DNA of 64,000 bases from Limisphaera sp026417315 (GTDB taxonomy: Bacteria > Verrucomicrobiota > Verrucomicrobiia > Limisphaerales > Limisphaeraceae): positions 93,662 through 157,661 of the forward strand of contig NZ_JBMVQY010000005.1 of NCBI RefSeq assembly GCF_049537125.1, read 5' to 3'. The notes beneath the pieces were generated by a model. The model was not told the DNA's origin, made no database searches, and saw nothing but the letters and a program-made list of their open reading frames with translations. Each line of letters starts with the position of its first letter. Within the stretch, counting starts at the first letter, position 1. The position numbers and the translations under genes are program-made. Shown piece after piece: positions 45,012-52,766 of this stretch.

Positions 45012-46517
45012 ATGTCACCGGAATGGACCATTGAGGATTGGCTCAGCCGTCTCGCCCGGCGCGAGGTCTCGGCCCGCGACACAGTCGGCTTCTACCTGGA
45101 TCGAATCCGCCGTTTGGATCCTCAGCTTCGTGCGTTCCTCGAATACGATCCCGGGGACGCGCTGAACCAGGCCGACGCCGCCGACCGTGCCCTCGCTGGA
45201 GGCACGACGCATCAGAAGAAACCGCTGCTCGGGATCCCGGTCGCCATCAAGGATAACCTGGCGGTGCGAGGTCATCCCTTGCGATGCGCCTCGCGCATCC
45301 TGGGAGATTTCCGTTCCCCGTACGATGCCACTGTGATCGAGAAACTGCGTCAAGCCGGTGCCATCCTGTTGGGGCGCCTCAACATGGACGAGTTTGCCAT
45401 GGGGAGCTCCACGGAAAACTCGGCGTTCGGACCGACCCGGAATCCATGGGACCTGCAGCGGACCCCGGGCGGCTCGTCGGGCGGATCTGCAGCGGCCGTC
45501 GCGGCACGCGAATGCCCGGCGGCGCTCGGATCCGATACCGGCGGCTCCATCCGCCAGCCCGCCGCCTTCTGCGGCTGCGTCGGCCTCAAACCCACTTACG
45601 GGCGGGTCTCCCGGTATGGTTTGGTCGCCTTCGCCTCTTCCCTCGACCAGATCGGGCCCCTGGCAGGGACCGTCCGCGACACAGCCCGGTTGCTGCAGAT
45701 CATCGCCGGCCACGATCCCAGGGACGCCACCAGCCTGCCGGACGCGGTGCCCGACTATTTGTCGGAACTGGACAAAGGCGTGCGCGGATTGCGCCTGGGC
45801 CTGCCCCGGGAGTACTTCGCCGAAGGCCTCGACCCGCAGATCCGGGAGGCCGTGATGGCTGCCGTGCGGCAGCTGACCAACCTGGGCGCCGAAGTGCTCG
45901 AAGTATCCCTGCCACATACCCCGTACGCGCTCGCCACTTACTATGTCATCGCCACCGCCGAAGCATCCACGAACCTGGCACGCTTCGACGGCATTCGCTA
46001 CGGGCTTCGCGTCGACGGGCAAGATCCACTGGAGCTCTACGAGCGCACGCGCGGGGCCGGATTCGGATCGGAGGTCAAGCGCCGGATCATCCTGGGGACG
46101 TTCGTGCTGAGCAGCGGATACTACGACGCCTACTATCTCCGCGCACAAAAGGTCCGAACGCTGATTCGCCGCGACTTTCTGGAGGCCTTCCAGAAGGTGG
46201 ATGCCCTGGTCACACCTGCCACGCCCACACCGGCGTTTCGGTTGGGGGAGAAAGTCTCCGATCCCCTGCAGATGTACCTGAGCGACATCTTCACATTGTC
46301 ATGCAATCTGGCGGGGATCTGCGGTCTGAGCCTGCCGTGCGGCCTGACCCGCGAGCCGCAGTTGCCGATCGGGCTGCAACTGTTGGGGCCGCCACTGGGC
46401 GAAGCCACCCTGCTCCGCATCGCGTATGCTTACGAGCAGAGCACGCCCTGGCACAAAGTTCTGCCCCCCGTGGCCAGGGGAACCTCGGAGGCTGCCCTGG
46501 CCGCCGCCTCCTCCTGA
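45012..46517 (+). CDS. gatA: Asp/Glu-tRNA amidotransferase subunit A
   Basis: A 501-residue amidase of the GatCAB complex, which turns Glu-tRNA-Gln (or Asp-tRNA-Asn) into the amidated form with glutamine as nitrogen donor. The Ser-cisSer-Lys triad is complete: Lys80 ('VAIKDNL'), Ser155 ('PGGSSGGSAAA') and nucleophile Ser179 ('SDTGGSIRQPAAF'), offset by one from the S. aureus enzyme numbering. Further marks are 'LLGRLNMDEFAMGSSTENSAFGPTRNPWD' and 'CGVGLKPTYGRVSRYG'-like 'GCVGLKPTYGRVSRYGL'. gatB and gatC are not adjacent here. The ATG at 45012 gives a normal N terminus. Confidence 0.97.
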   Translation: MSPEWTIEDWLSRLARREVSARDTVGFYLDRIRRLDPQLRAFLEYDPGDALNQADAADRALAGGTTHQKKPLLGIPVAIKDNLAVRGHPLRCASRILGDFRSPYDATVIEKLRQAGAILLGRLNMDEFAMGSSTENSAFGPTRNPWDLQRTPGGSSGGSAAAVAARECPAALGSDTGGSIRQPAAFCGCVGLKPTYGRVSRYGLVAFASSLDQIGPLAGTVRDTARLLQIIAGHDPRDATSLPDAVPDYLSELDKGVRGLRLGLPREYFAEGLDPQIREAVMAAVRQLTNLGAEVLEVSLPHTPYALATYYVIATAEASTNLARFDGIRYGLRVDGQDPLELYERTRGAGFGSEVKRRIILGTFVLSSGYYDAYYLRAQKVRTLIRRDFLEAFQKVDALVTPATPTPAFRLGEKVSDPLQMYLSDIFTLSCNLAGICGLSLPCGLTREPQLPIGLQLLGPPLGEATLLRIAYAYEQSTPWHKVLPPVARGTSEAALAAASS

Positions 46518-46602
46518 GTGGCGCTCCCAAATGGGCCCGAGGGCAACCCCCAGCCGTCTGGCCCGCCGGCCCTCCCAGTGCATGGCTCGCCCGCGCTTGT
46601 CC

Positions 46603-47559
46603 CTATTGCGTTTCGCCGGTCGTCATCCGGAGAAACACTTCCTCCAGGCCGGGTCGCTCCTCTCGCAGCTCCAACAGCCGAAATCCACCATGTACCAGCA
46701 CCTCGGCAACGAGGCCGGCGTCGGCCTCACCCGGTGCCAGGTGAATGCGCAAGCCGTGATCCACCGGCTGGACGTCAAGGACCTCCGGCCGGCCACGGAG
46801 AACGGCTGCGGCGGCCGTCGCATCCCCGGCCACCCGGGCCCACACAAGCAGGCCCCGGTGTGGATCCCGTTGGCTGGCCCCGGCCGTGGGCCCTGTGTAC
46901 GTCAGCCGTCCCTTCTCCAAAATGGCGATCCGGTTGCACAGGGTCTCCAGTTCCCGCAGGATGTGGGATGAGATGATGATGGTCTTCCCCATGCGCTGCA
47001 GTTCCTGCAAGATCGCCATCAGTTCGAGGCGCGCCCGGGGATCCAGACCACTGGCAGGTTCGTCGAGCAGCAGCACACGCGGTTGATGAATCAGAACGCG
47101 GGCCAGCCCCAGCCTCTGTTGCATCCCCCGACTCAACGTCCCCACCAACGCGGTGCGTTTGTCCGCCAGCCCCACCAGCTCCAGAACATCCAACACCACG
47201 CGGGGACGTCGTGCCGAGGGAATCCGGTAACACGCCGCGAAGAAGTCGAGGTATTCCTCCACCTCCATGTCCTTGTACACGCCAAAGAAGTCCGGCATGT
47301 AACCAATCAGTCCTCGCACGGTTTCTGCCTCGGTTACCACGTTGTGCCCGAGCACCTTCACCGTGCCCGAGGTGGGCAGCAAAAACGTGGCCAGGATCCG
47401 CAGCGTGGTTGTCTTGCCGGCCCCGTTGGAACCCACCAGGCCAAGCAGGTCTCCTTCATAGACCTCCAGGTCCAGACCCGCCAGGGCGTTCACGGCGCCA
47501 AACGAACGGGTCAAGCCCCGAATCTCAATCGCGATGGGAGGAGGTTGGGACGGGGTCAT
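46603..47559 (-). CDS. ABC transporter ATP-binding protein
   Basis: A 318-residue ATPase with all motifs: Walker A 'VGSNGAGKTTTLRIL', Q-loop region, signature 'LSRGMQQRLGLARVL', Walker B 'VLLLDEPASGLDP' and the H-loop 'IIISSHILRELE'. The C-terminal 80 residues are a regulatory-type extension ('VLDVQPVDHGLRIHLAPGEADAGLVAEVL') like that of drug-export and gliding-type ATPases. It overlaps the upstream membrane protein gene by 35 bp and is probably co-translated with it. No separate ABC permease gene is present in the window, so the partner is either the overlapping protein or encoded elsewhere. Confidence 0.93.
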   Translation of the reverse strand: MTPSQPPPIAIEIRGLTRSFGAVNALAGLDLEVYEGDLLGLVGSNGAGKTTTLRILATFLLPTSGTVKVLGHNVVTEAETVRGLIGYMPDFFGVYKDMEVEEYLDFFAACYRIPSARRPRVVLDVLELVGLADKRTALVGTLSRGMQQRLGLARVLIHQPRVLLLDEPASGLDPRARLELMAILQELQRMGKTIIISSHILRELETLCNRIAILEKGRLTYTGPTAGASQRDPHRGLLVWARVAGDATAAAAVLRGRPEVLDVQPVDHGLRIHLAPGEADAGLVAEVLVHGGFRLLELREERPGLEEVFLRMTTGETQ

Positions 47560-49705
47560 ACGAGGCAGGGGATGCAGGCGTCACCGGCACCCGGATGCGA
47601 TACAAAGTCCCGTAAGTCATTCGTTCGGGTCGAAACCTGGCCATCCAGGGGAGCGGCCGGTGTTGCTCCACCCAGGCCAGGAGCCAGACATGGTGGTGTG
47701 GAGGTTCCTCGGGAAGCGGGAGACTTCGCAACACGGATCCCGCACGATTCGTCCCGCTCGATTCGACGCCCAGGGAGGCCAGCACCGCCGCTTCACCCAG
47801 GGCGACCCGCTCCAATTGAGACCCTCCACCCAGGCCATGGAAGTGGGTTGAAGAGTCGAGGATCCTGCGAGCCTCTTCCAGCGCCGTCTTACGCGGGGTC
47901 ATCGCACTGGCAAGCGCCGTGAAGTGCAAGCGCTGCATCGCCTGTACCGGAACAAGGCGACACGCCTCCGCTCCGGCCACCAGCCAAACCTGGTCCAGCG
48001 CTTGCGGCAGGTGGTTTTCCATCTCCAGGGTCCAGCCTCCCCGGTGTTGCCGCGCTTGCACCTCCACGGGGCTGCCCAAACTGGCGTACCATTCGTGCAC
48101 CCAATCGCGACTCGTCCAAACCGGGACAAGAATCTCGCCCTCCCAGCCCGGGCCGGAGGGCCGCAGGACCGACCGACGATTGCCTTCCCAATGTGTCCAG
48201 GTTTCCTCCCATGGTTCGCGCACACACCCCACGACATCCGGCGCTCCCACCGGGTACCGGCGGTTGCTGGGAGAATACAAGCTCACGAAAGTCCAGCCCC
48301 GGACCATGGTTGACGGCCCGGTCAAATCTACGTCCACCACATTCAGCTCTCTCCACTCGCTGACGCCGGCCCGGTAGAGATACCCAATGGCGTACACGGT
48401 GACGGCAAAAAGAAGCGCATAGGCCGGCAGCCGGATCCACGTCGCCATCGGTCGCCGCGACCGCCGCGTCCACCGATAATCCACAGGCCCGATCAACATC
48501 ACATAAACCACAAGTAAGGCCAACACCGCGATCCACGGCAGGGACCGAATCTGATCCGTCTGTAACGCCCGGACCAGCAGGGCTTCCTCCGGGCTTCTCC
48601 AATCCCGGGCGCTCCCCGACTGCGATGACTTCGGCCCATCGAACTGGTGCCACCCCCAAAGCCGATGCCAGCGGCCCGAGTTCCTCACCCAGTTGAGCCA
48701 GGGCTGGCGCTCCATATCGCACAGGACCACGGTCACTCTCCCCAAACCCCGTTGATCCGACACCACCAAGGGCCACTGCTCAAACCAGGCCCACACCAAA
48801 GACTCCGGAGCCCGCGCCTCACAGAGCCGAAGGGCCCCCGGCATCGTGCGATTTCCGACCGTGGCATCAACCCACATCGCTTCCGTCGCGGGTTCACCCG
48901 GCATGCGCCGTTCCCATCGAATTCTACTGAGCGTGCCGGTCACACTGAGCATGCCGACAACCTCCACCGGCAGGAGCTCCCGCAACCACGGGACGTAATC
49001 CAGATCCTGTGCCTCGGCCAGGCCCACCATCAGATGCCCGCCGCGACCCAGCCACGCCCGCAACGCATCCACCTGTCCCGCCGTTAACTCCCTTGCCCGC
49101 TCGCTCGAAAGGTACAGCCCGTCCACCGCTTCCCACAGCAGCGGCGACTCCGGCAGTTCCCCCGGACGAATCGAGGTCCAGTGCGGACTGGTGAAATCCT
49201 GCGGCGGGCCCCACGTCCCCAGCGAACTCGGAAACGACCGGCCCACCACCAGAGCCCAGGGAACATCCCTTCCCAGCACGCGCCACGGGCTTGCCACGAC
49301 CGGGTCCCGAGGGCTTCCACCGCCCGCAGCCGAAACGAGCCGTGCTTGGCACTCCGCCGAGTAAATGGTTGAGCAAAACCCAAGGGTCTCCAGACGCTTC
49401 CGCGTCCCCTGCGGCAACTCGAATGGAATGCGTTGGGCCCACCCGCGGCCGCTCAGATCCCCTCCCAGCTCCAGCTCGCCCTCAAAGTGCCTGCCCTGAT
49501 TGTGCGCTTCCACTTGGACAGGTAGCCAGGCCCCCACCCGCACGACCCCCTGGTAACCCACCTGTAAATTTAGTTGAATCTCCGGTTGGGACGCCGCCTG
49601 CGATAGCGGGCCCGTGAAACTCAACCCCCACATCAGGCGCAGGCTGCACAGCCAAATCATGCCGGCAGAGCCCCGGGGCCGCATCCGGAGAGACGGCTGT
49701 CCCAT
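47525..49705 (-). CDS. Large exported membrane protein of an ABC-linked locus
   Basis: A 726-residue protein of unknown family. The signal/anchor is at residues 16-32 ('MIWLCSLRLMWGLSFTG'-like). A long extracytoplasmic part contains an Ig-like region ('GAWLPVQVEAHNQG') and a glutamine-amidotransferase-like or 'GldG/DUF4350-type' stretch ('LTAGQVDALRAWLGRGGHLMVGLAEAQDL'), and two transmembrane helices ('WIAVLALLVVYVMLIGPVDY' and 'AYALLFAVTVYAIGYLYRAG') follow at about residues 420-480. The ATG at 49705 has GCAGGT just upstream, a fair ribosome-binding site; ATGs at 49684 and 49660 are alternatives. The end overlaps the ABC ATPase gene by 35 bp. Proteins with the 'VLLVGPxDY' helix-turn recur beside ABC ATPases and BatA-type genes, but their function is not known. 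Confidence 0.75.
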   Translation of the reverse strand: MGQPSLRMRPRGSAGMIWLCSLRLMWGLSFTGPLSQAASQPEIQLNLQVGYQGVVRVGAWLPVQVEAHNQGRHFEGELELGGDLSGRGWAQRIPFELPQGTRKRLETLGFCSTIYSAECQARLVSAAGGGSPRDPVVASPWRVLGRDVPWALVVGRSFPSSLGTWGPPQDFTSPHWTSIRPGELPESPLLWEAVDGLYLSSERARELTAGQVDALRAWLGRGGHLMVGLAEAQDLDYVPWLRELLPVEVVGMLSVTGTLSRIRWERRMPGEPATEAMWVDATVGNRTMPGALRLCEARAPESLVWAWFEQWPLVVSDQRGLGRVTVVLCDMERQPWLNWVRNSGRWHRLWGWHQFDGPKSSQSGSARDWRSPEEALLVRALQTDQIRSLPWIAVLALLVVYVMLIGPVDYRWTRRSRRPMATWIRLPAYALLFAVTVYAIGYLYRAGVSEWRELNVVDVDLTGPSTMVRGWTFVSLYSPSNRRYPVGAPDVVGCVREPWEETWTHWEGNRRSVLRPSGPGWEGEILVPVWTSRDWVHEWYASLGSPVEVQARQHRGGWTLEMENHLPQALDQVWLVAGAEACRLVPVQAMQRLHFTALASAMTPRKTALEEARRILDSSTHFHGLGGGSQLERVALGEAAVLASLGVESSGTNRAGSVLRSLPLPEEPPHHHVWLLAWVEQHRPLPWMARFRPERMTYGTLYRIRVPVTPASPASYDPVPTSSHRD

Positions 49706-50025
49706 ACCTGCCGGCAGGTTTACTCGCACGGCACTGCATCTAGCGCGCCCTGCAAAAGGGCGCAACCCTGATTCCTCCGCCGGCCAACGGACTCGTCGGC
49801 AACGGGCCGCGCCAACGAGGGGAAAGGAAACGGCGGCGCCCGCACCCATGCCAGGCGTCGCTACCCACCCTGCCGTTCTTGTTCGAGCCAGTCGTCCATG
49901 CAGGGCCGGGCTCCGCGGGTTCGGTCCGACCCAACCCGCTGGCGCCTCGCAGAGGAACACTCGGTTCTGCGCGATTCAAGAAATTTGGCTTGACGCTGGC
50001 CATTTTCGGGCATAGGGTGCGGGCG
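49706..50025. other. 320-bp divergent region with the ilvB promoter
   Basis: Between the exported membrane protein (minus) and the ilvB leader (plus). The only structure I can name is the promoter at 49990-50018. Confidence 0.45.
49990..50018 (+). promoter_or_regulatory. Candidate promoter of the ilvB leader-ilvB unit
   Basis: TTGACG (49990-49995, five of six -35 matches), 17-bp spacer, TAGGGT (50013-50018, three of six, including the conserved TA and last T). Expected start of transcription is about 50025, right at the leader ATG (50026), so the leader ORF would be leaderless. Confidence 0.55.
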
Positions 50026-50106
50026 ATGTTGCGGCAAGTTCGACAAGTAGTCCTGCTGGTGGTCGTCGTTCGCGGCGACGCCGCCGTCGGCTCTTGTCGA
50101 AACTGA
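50026..50106 (+). CDS. ilvB leader peptide (26 residues)
   Basis: Reading from ATG 50026 to TGA 50104-50106 gives 26 residues with a run of eight consecutive branched-chain codons at residues 8-15 (Val-Val-Leu-Leu-Val-Val-Val-Val, 50047-50070); in all 8 Val and 3 Leu out of 26. This is the signature of a transcription-attenuation leader, as in the classical ilvB leader of enterobacteria. Starvation for Val or Leu would stall a ribosome in the run. No Ile codon is present. The stop codon falls in the loop of the antiterminator hairpin. Found by reading the frame by eye; it is too short for usual gene finders. Confidence 0.8.
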   Translation: MLRQVRQVVLLVVVVRGDAAVGSCRN

Positions 50107-50132
50107 GCGAAGTTTGGACAAGAACCCACGGC
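50083..50132 (+). promoter_or_regulatory. Antiterminator hairpin of the ilvB attenuator
   Basis: GCCGT (50083-50087) pairs with ACGGC (50128-50132), GG (50089-50090) with CC (50126-50127), TCTTGTC (50092-50098) with GACAAGA (50117-50123) and AAAC (50100-50103) with GTTT (50112-50115), with an 8-nt loop. The 3' side includes the terminator's left arm (50123-50132), so the two structures exclude each other. A ribosome stalled at 50047-50070 leaves it free to form; one reaching the stop codon (50104-50106) blocks it. Confidence 0.72.
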
Positions 50133-50154
50133 TGGCAACGGTCGTGGGTTTTTT
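50123..50154 (+). terminator. Attenuator terminator of ilvB
   Basis: AACCCACG (50123-50130) pairs with CGTGGGTT (50143-50150), extended inward by three further pairs that include G-U wobbles (50131-50133 with 50140-50142), loop GGCAAC, followed by a T run (50149-50154). It ends 39 bp before the ilvB ATG, so transcripts that stop here do not encode ilvB. Confidence 0.85.
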
Positions 50155-50192
50155 GTTTGTCCCACGACGCCGGCCGACAACACAAACACCGT

Positions 50193-52061
50193 ATGAGCAG
50201 TCAAACCATCGAAACACAAAAAACGGCCGCCCGCCGGGGCGAGATCGGCCCGATGATGACCGGCAGCGAGATCCTGGTGGCCGCCCTGGAACGAGAGGGC
50301 GTCGACACCATCTTCGCTTATCCCGGCGGCGCGAGCATGGAGGTGCACCAGGCGCTGACCCGGTCGAAGAAGATCCGCGTCTATCTGCCCCGCCACGAGC
50401 AAGGGGGTGGTTTTGCCGCCGAAGGGTACGCACGCGCCACGGGCCGGGCGGGCGTGGTCATGACCACCAGTGGCCCGGGGGCCACCAACCTTGTCACCGC
50501 CATCGCGGACGCCTACATGGATTCCGTGCCGCTGGTGGCCATCACCGGCCAGGTCAGCACTCACATGATCGGCAAGAGTGCCTTCCAAGAAACCGACATC
50601 TTCGGCATCACCCTGCCGATCGTGAAACACAGTTACCTGGTCACGGACGTCAACGACCTGGCCCGGGTGGTGAAGGAAGCCTTTTATCTGGCCCAAACAG
50701 GTCGGCCGGGCCCCGTCGTCATCGATCTCCCCAAAAACGTGCAACAGGCGCGGACCCAGCCCGTCTTCCCCGCGGAGGTCAGCTTCCGCGGCTACGATCC
50801 GGAACCGCATGCCTCCGACCTCGAGCTGAACGAGATCATCGGGCTCATCGAACAATCGGAGCGTCCCGTCCTCTACGTTGGAGGCGGGATCATCAGCGCC
50901 AACGCGGCGGAAGAGCTCCGGGAGTTTGCCGAGCGCACCGGCATCCCCGTCACTACGACGCTCATGGGCATCGGCGCCTTCCCGGAGGATCACCCGCTGT
51001 CCCTGCGCTGGCTCGGCATGCACGGAGCCGCCTACGCCAATTGGGCCGTCAACGGCGAATATCTGCCGCGCAAGAGTCCCAATGACCCCATGGTCAAGGT
51101 GAAGGACGGCGCCGACTTGTTGCTGGCCTTCGGCGTGCGCTTCGACGACCGGGTTACCGGCAAGGTGGAAGAGTTCTGCAAGCACGGAACCATCGTCCAC
51201 ATCGACATCGATCCGGCCGAGCACAACAAAAACAAGCGGGCCCACCTGCCGATTCACAGCGACATCCGGTACGCGCTGCGCCGGCTCAACGCCATGCTGC
51301 GCGAGCGGCCCATCCAAAAGAAATTCACCGCCTGGCACGCCCAAATCGCCGAATGGAAACAGCGCGCGCCCTTCCGTTACCGCGTCACCGAGGAGGTCCT
51401 CCAATCGCAGCACATGCGGGATCACCTGCGCGGCATGGAAGGCGAAGTGATCCTGCCCCAGATGGTCATCGAAATGCTTTACGAAATGACCCGGGGGGAG
51501 GCCATCATCACCACCGGCGTGGGCCAGCACCAAATGTGGTCGGCCCAGTTCTACAAATACCGGGAACCGCGCCAGTTCATCACCAGCGGTGGGTTGGGCG
51601 CCATGGGCTTCGGCTGGCCCGCCGCCCTGGGCATCAAGGTGGCCCGCCCCGACCGCCAGGTCATCGACATTGACGGGGACGGTTCCTTCCTCATGAACGT
51701 GCAGGAGCTGGCCCTGGCCCACATCGAACGCATCGCCGCCAAGGCCATCATCCTCAACAACCAACACCTCGGCATGGTGGTGCAGTGGGAGGACAAATTC
51801 TACGGCGGCAACCGGGGGCACACCTACCTGGGCGATCCGACGAACCGGAAACAGATCTATCCCGATTACGTCGGCATGTGCGCCAGCTTCAACGTCAAGT
51901 GCGAGCGGGTGCTCTACAAGCGCGACCTGCGTCCGGCGCTGCAGCGCATGCTCGACGCAGACGAACCCTACGTGCTGGACGTGATCGTGCCCTACACCGA
52001 GCACGTCCTCCCCTTCATCCCCGCCGGCCGGACCGTGGCCGACATGATCTGGGAAGACTGA
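50193..52061 (+). CDS. ilvB: Acetolactate synthase large (catalytic) subunit
   Basis: A 622-residue thiamine-diphosphate enzyme that condenses two pyruvates (or pyruvate + 2-oxobutyrate), the first common step of Val/Leu/Ile synthesis. The catalytic Glu69 lies in 'YLPRHEQGGGFAAEGYARATG'; other marks are 'MTTSGPGATNLVTAIADAYMDSVPLVAITGQV', the FAD region 'GRPGPVVIDLPKNVQQA', and the ThDP motif 'DIDGDGSFLMNVQELA' to Asn-Asn in 'IILNNQHLGMVVQWED'. The ATG at 50193 gives a 22-residue tail before the ThDP fold. A leader peptide and attenuator precede it. No regulatory subunit ilvN follows; a strong terminator at 52095 ends the unit, so ilvB appears monocistronic. Confidence 0.97.
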   Translation: MSSQTIETQKTAARRGEIGPMMTGSEILVAALEREGVDTIFAYPGGASMEVHQALTRSKKIRVYLPRHEQGGGFAAEGYARATGRAGVVMTTSGPGATNLVTAIADAYMDSVPLVAITGQVSTHMIGKSAFQETDIFGITLPIVKHSYLVTDVNDLARVVKEAFYLAQTGRPGPVVIDLPKNVQQARTQPVFPAEVSFRGYDPEPHASDLELNEIIGLIEQSERPVLYVGGGIISANAAEELREFAERTGIPVTTTLMGIGAFPEDHPLSLRWLGMHGAAYANWAVNGEYLPRKSPNDPMVKVKDGADLLLAFGVRFDDRVTGKVEEFCKHGTIVHIDIDPAEHNKNKRAHLPIHSDIRYALRRLNAMLRERPIQKKFTAWHAQIAEWKQRAPFRYRVTEEVLQSQHMRDHLRGMEGEVILPQMVIEMLYEMTRGEAIITTGVGQHQMWSAQFYKYREPRQFITSGGLGAMGFGWPAALGIKVARPDRQVIDIDGDGSFLMNVQELALAHIERIAAKAIILNNQHLGMVVQWEDKFYGGNRGHTYLGDPTNRKQIYPDYVGMCASFNVKCERVLYKRDLRPALQRMLDADEPYVLDVIVPYTEHVLPFIPAGRTVADMIWED

Positions 52062-52094
52062 GCCGAAAACAGGACGTTCCCTGCATGCAGCTTC

Positions 52095-52143
52095 GCCCAC
52101 GGGCCGGGCCCCAGGGCTCCGGCCTGTGGGCTTTCGGTTTTTG
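52095..52143 (+). terminator. Rho-independent terminator of ilvB
   Basis: A 13-bp stem with one G-U pair: 52095-52107 pairs with 52119-52131, loop of 11 nt (GCCCCAGGGCT), followed by TTTCGGTTTTT. It starts 34 bp after the ilvB stop codon and is the clearest classical terminator in the window. Confidence 0.85.
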
Positions 52144-52226
52144 CAGCCGGTGCTGCTCGCGACGCCGCGGCCTTCCGCCGTCAGCACGACGGAACCGAGG
52201 CGTGCCCAAATGGCGGTCCCAGGTCC

Positions 52227-52601
52227 TCAATCCACCTCCAGCGCCTGACTCAAAAGTTGGGGCAAATGGTTGAGCAACGCCGTGTCCTGCACCACCAGAG
52301 TCGCGCCGGCCTCGTGCGCAGCCTCCGCCAACGCCGCCCCCTCGGCACTGTGAAACGCCAGAACCGGGACATGCGACGTGGCCGGATTCCCCCGAATCCT
52401 CCGAAGTGCATCGCACACGTCGCCACGCGTTACCTGCAGATCCGCAAACACGATCAGGGGCAACCACGAGGCCGTGCACAAGGGCAGCTCATCCACGGCC
52501 TGCACCGTCTGCACCCGATAGCCCAGGTCCTGAAGGCGATTCACCAGCTGTGTCCCGGGCAAAAGACGCTCATAACACAAGAGAGCCAGCGGTTGTGTCA
52601 C
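52227..52601 (-). CDS. Degenerate receiver-domain protein
   Basis: A 124-residue protein with the length and strand pattern of a stand-alone response-regulator receiver. The central position has Asp54 in 'LIVFADLQVT', but the N-terminal acidic pair is replaced by 'LLCYERL' and the conserved C-terminal Lys is lost ('LVVQDTALL'), so it may not be a normal phosphoacceptor. The rest ('GDVCDALRRIRGNPATSHVPVLAFHS') matches alpha4-beta5 of receivers. No kinase is adjacent; parC lies divergently upstream. It may be a scaffold or signal-inert regulator. Confidence 0.7.
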   Translation of the reverse strand: MTQPLALLCYERLLPGTQLVNRLQDLGYRVQTVQAVDELPLCTASWLPLIVFADLQVTRGDVCDALRRIRGNPATSHVPVLAFHSAEGAALAEAAHEAGATLVVQDTALLNHLPQLLSQALEVD

Positions 52602-52766
52602 GCATCCTAGGGTGGTGGGTGCGGGCCCGATTGCAATGACATTCCTGGCCGGCCCGCGGCTGTCCCGGGCACCCGGGTCGGGCCACGGCCACAGCCCTGT
52701 CCCCCGGGAACCGACGCCACCCGGAGCTTGGTCTCCCCCACCCGGCCGGGCTATGCTGATGGTCCG

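Noticed and set aside
49740..52187. An 815-residue minus-strand frame antisense to ilvB
   Set aside because: ilvB with its leader and terminator explains the region; the antisense frame is a shadow.
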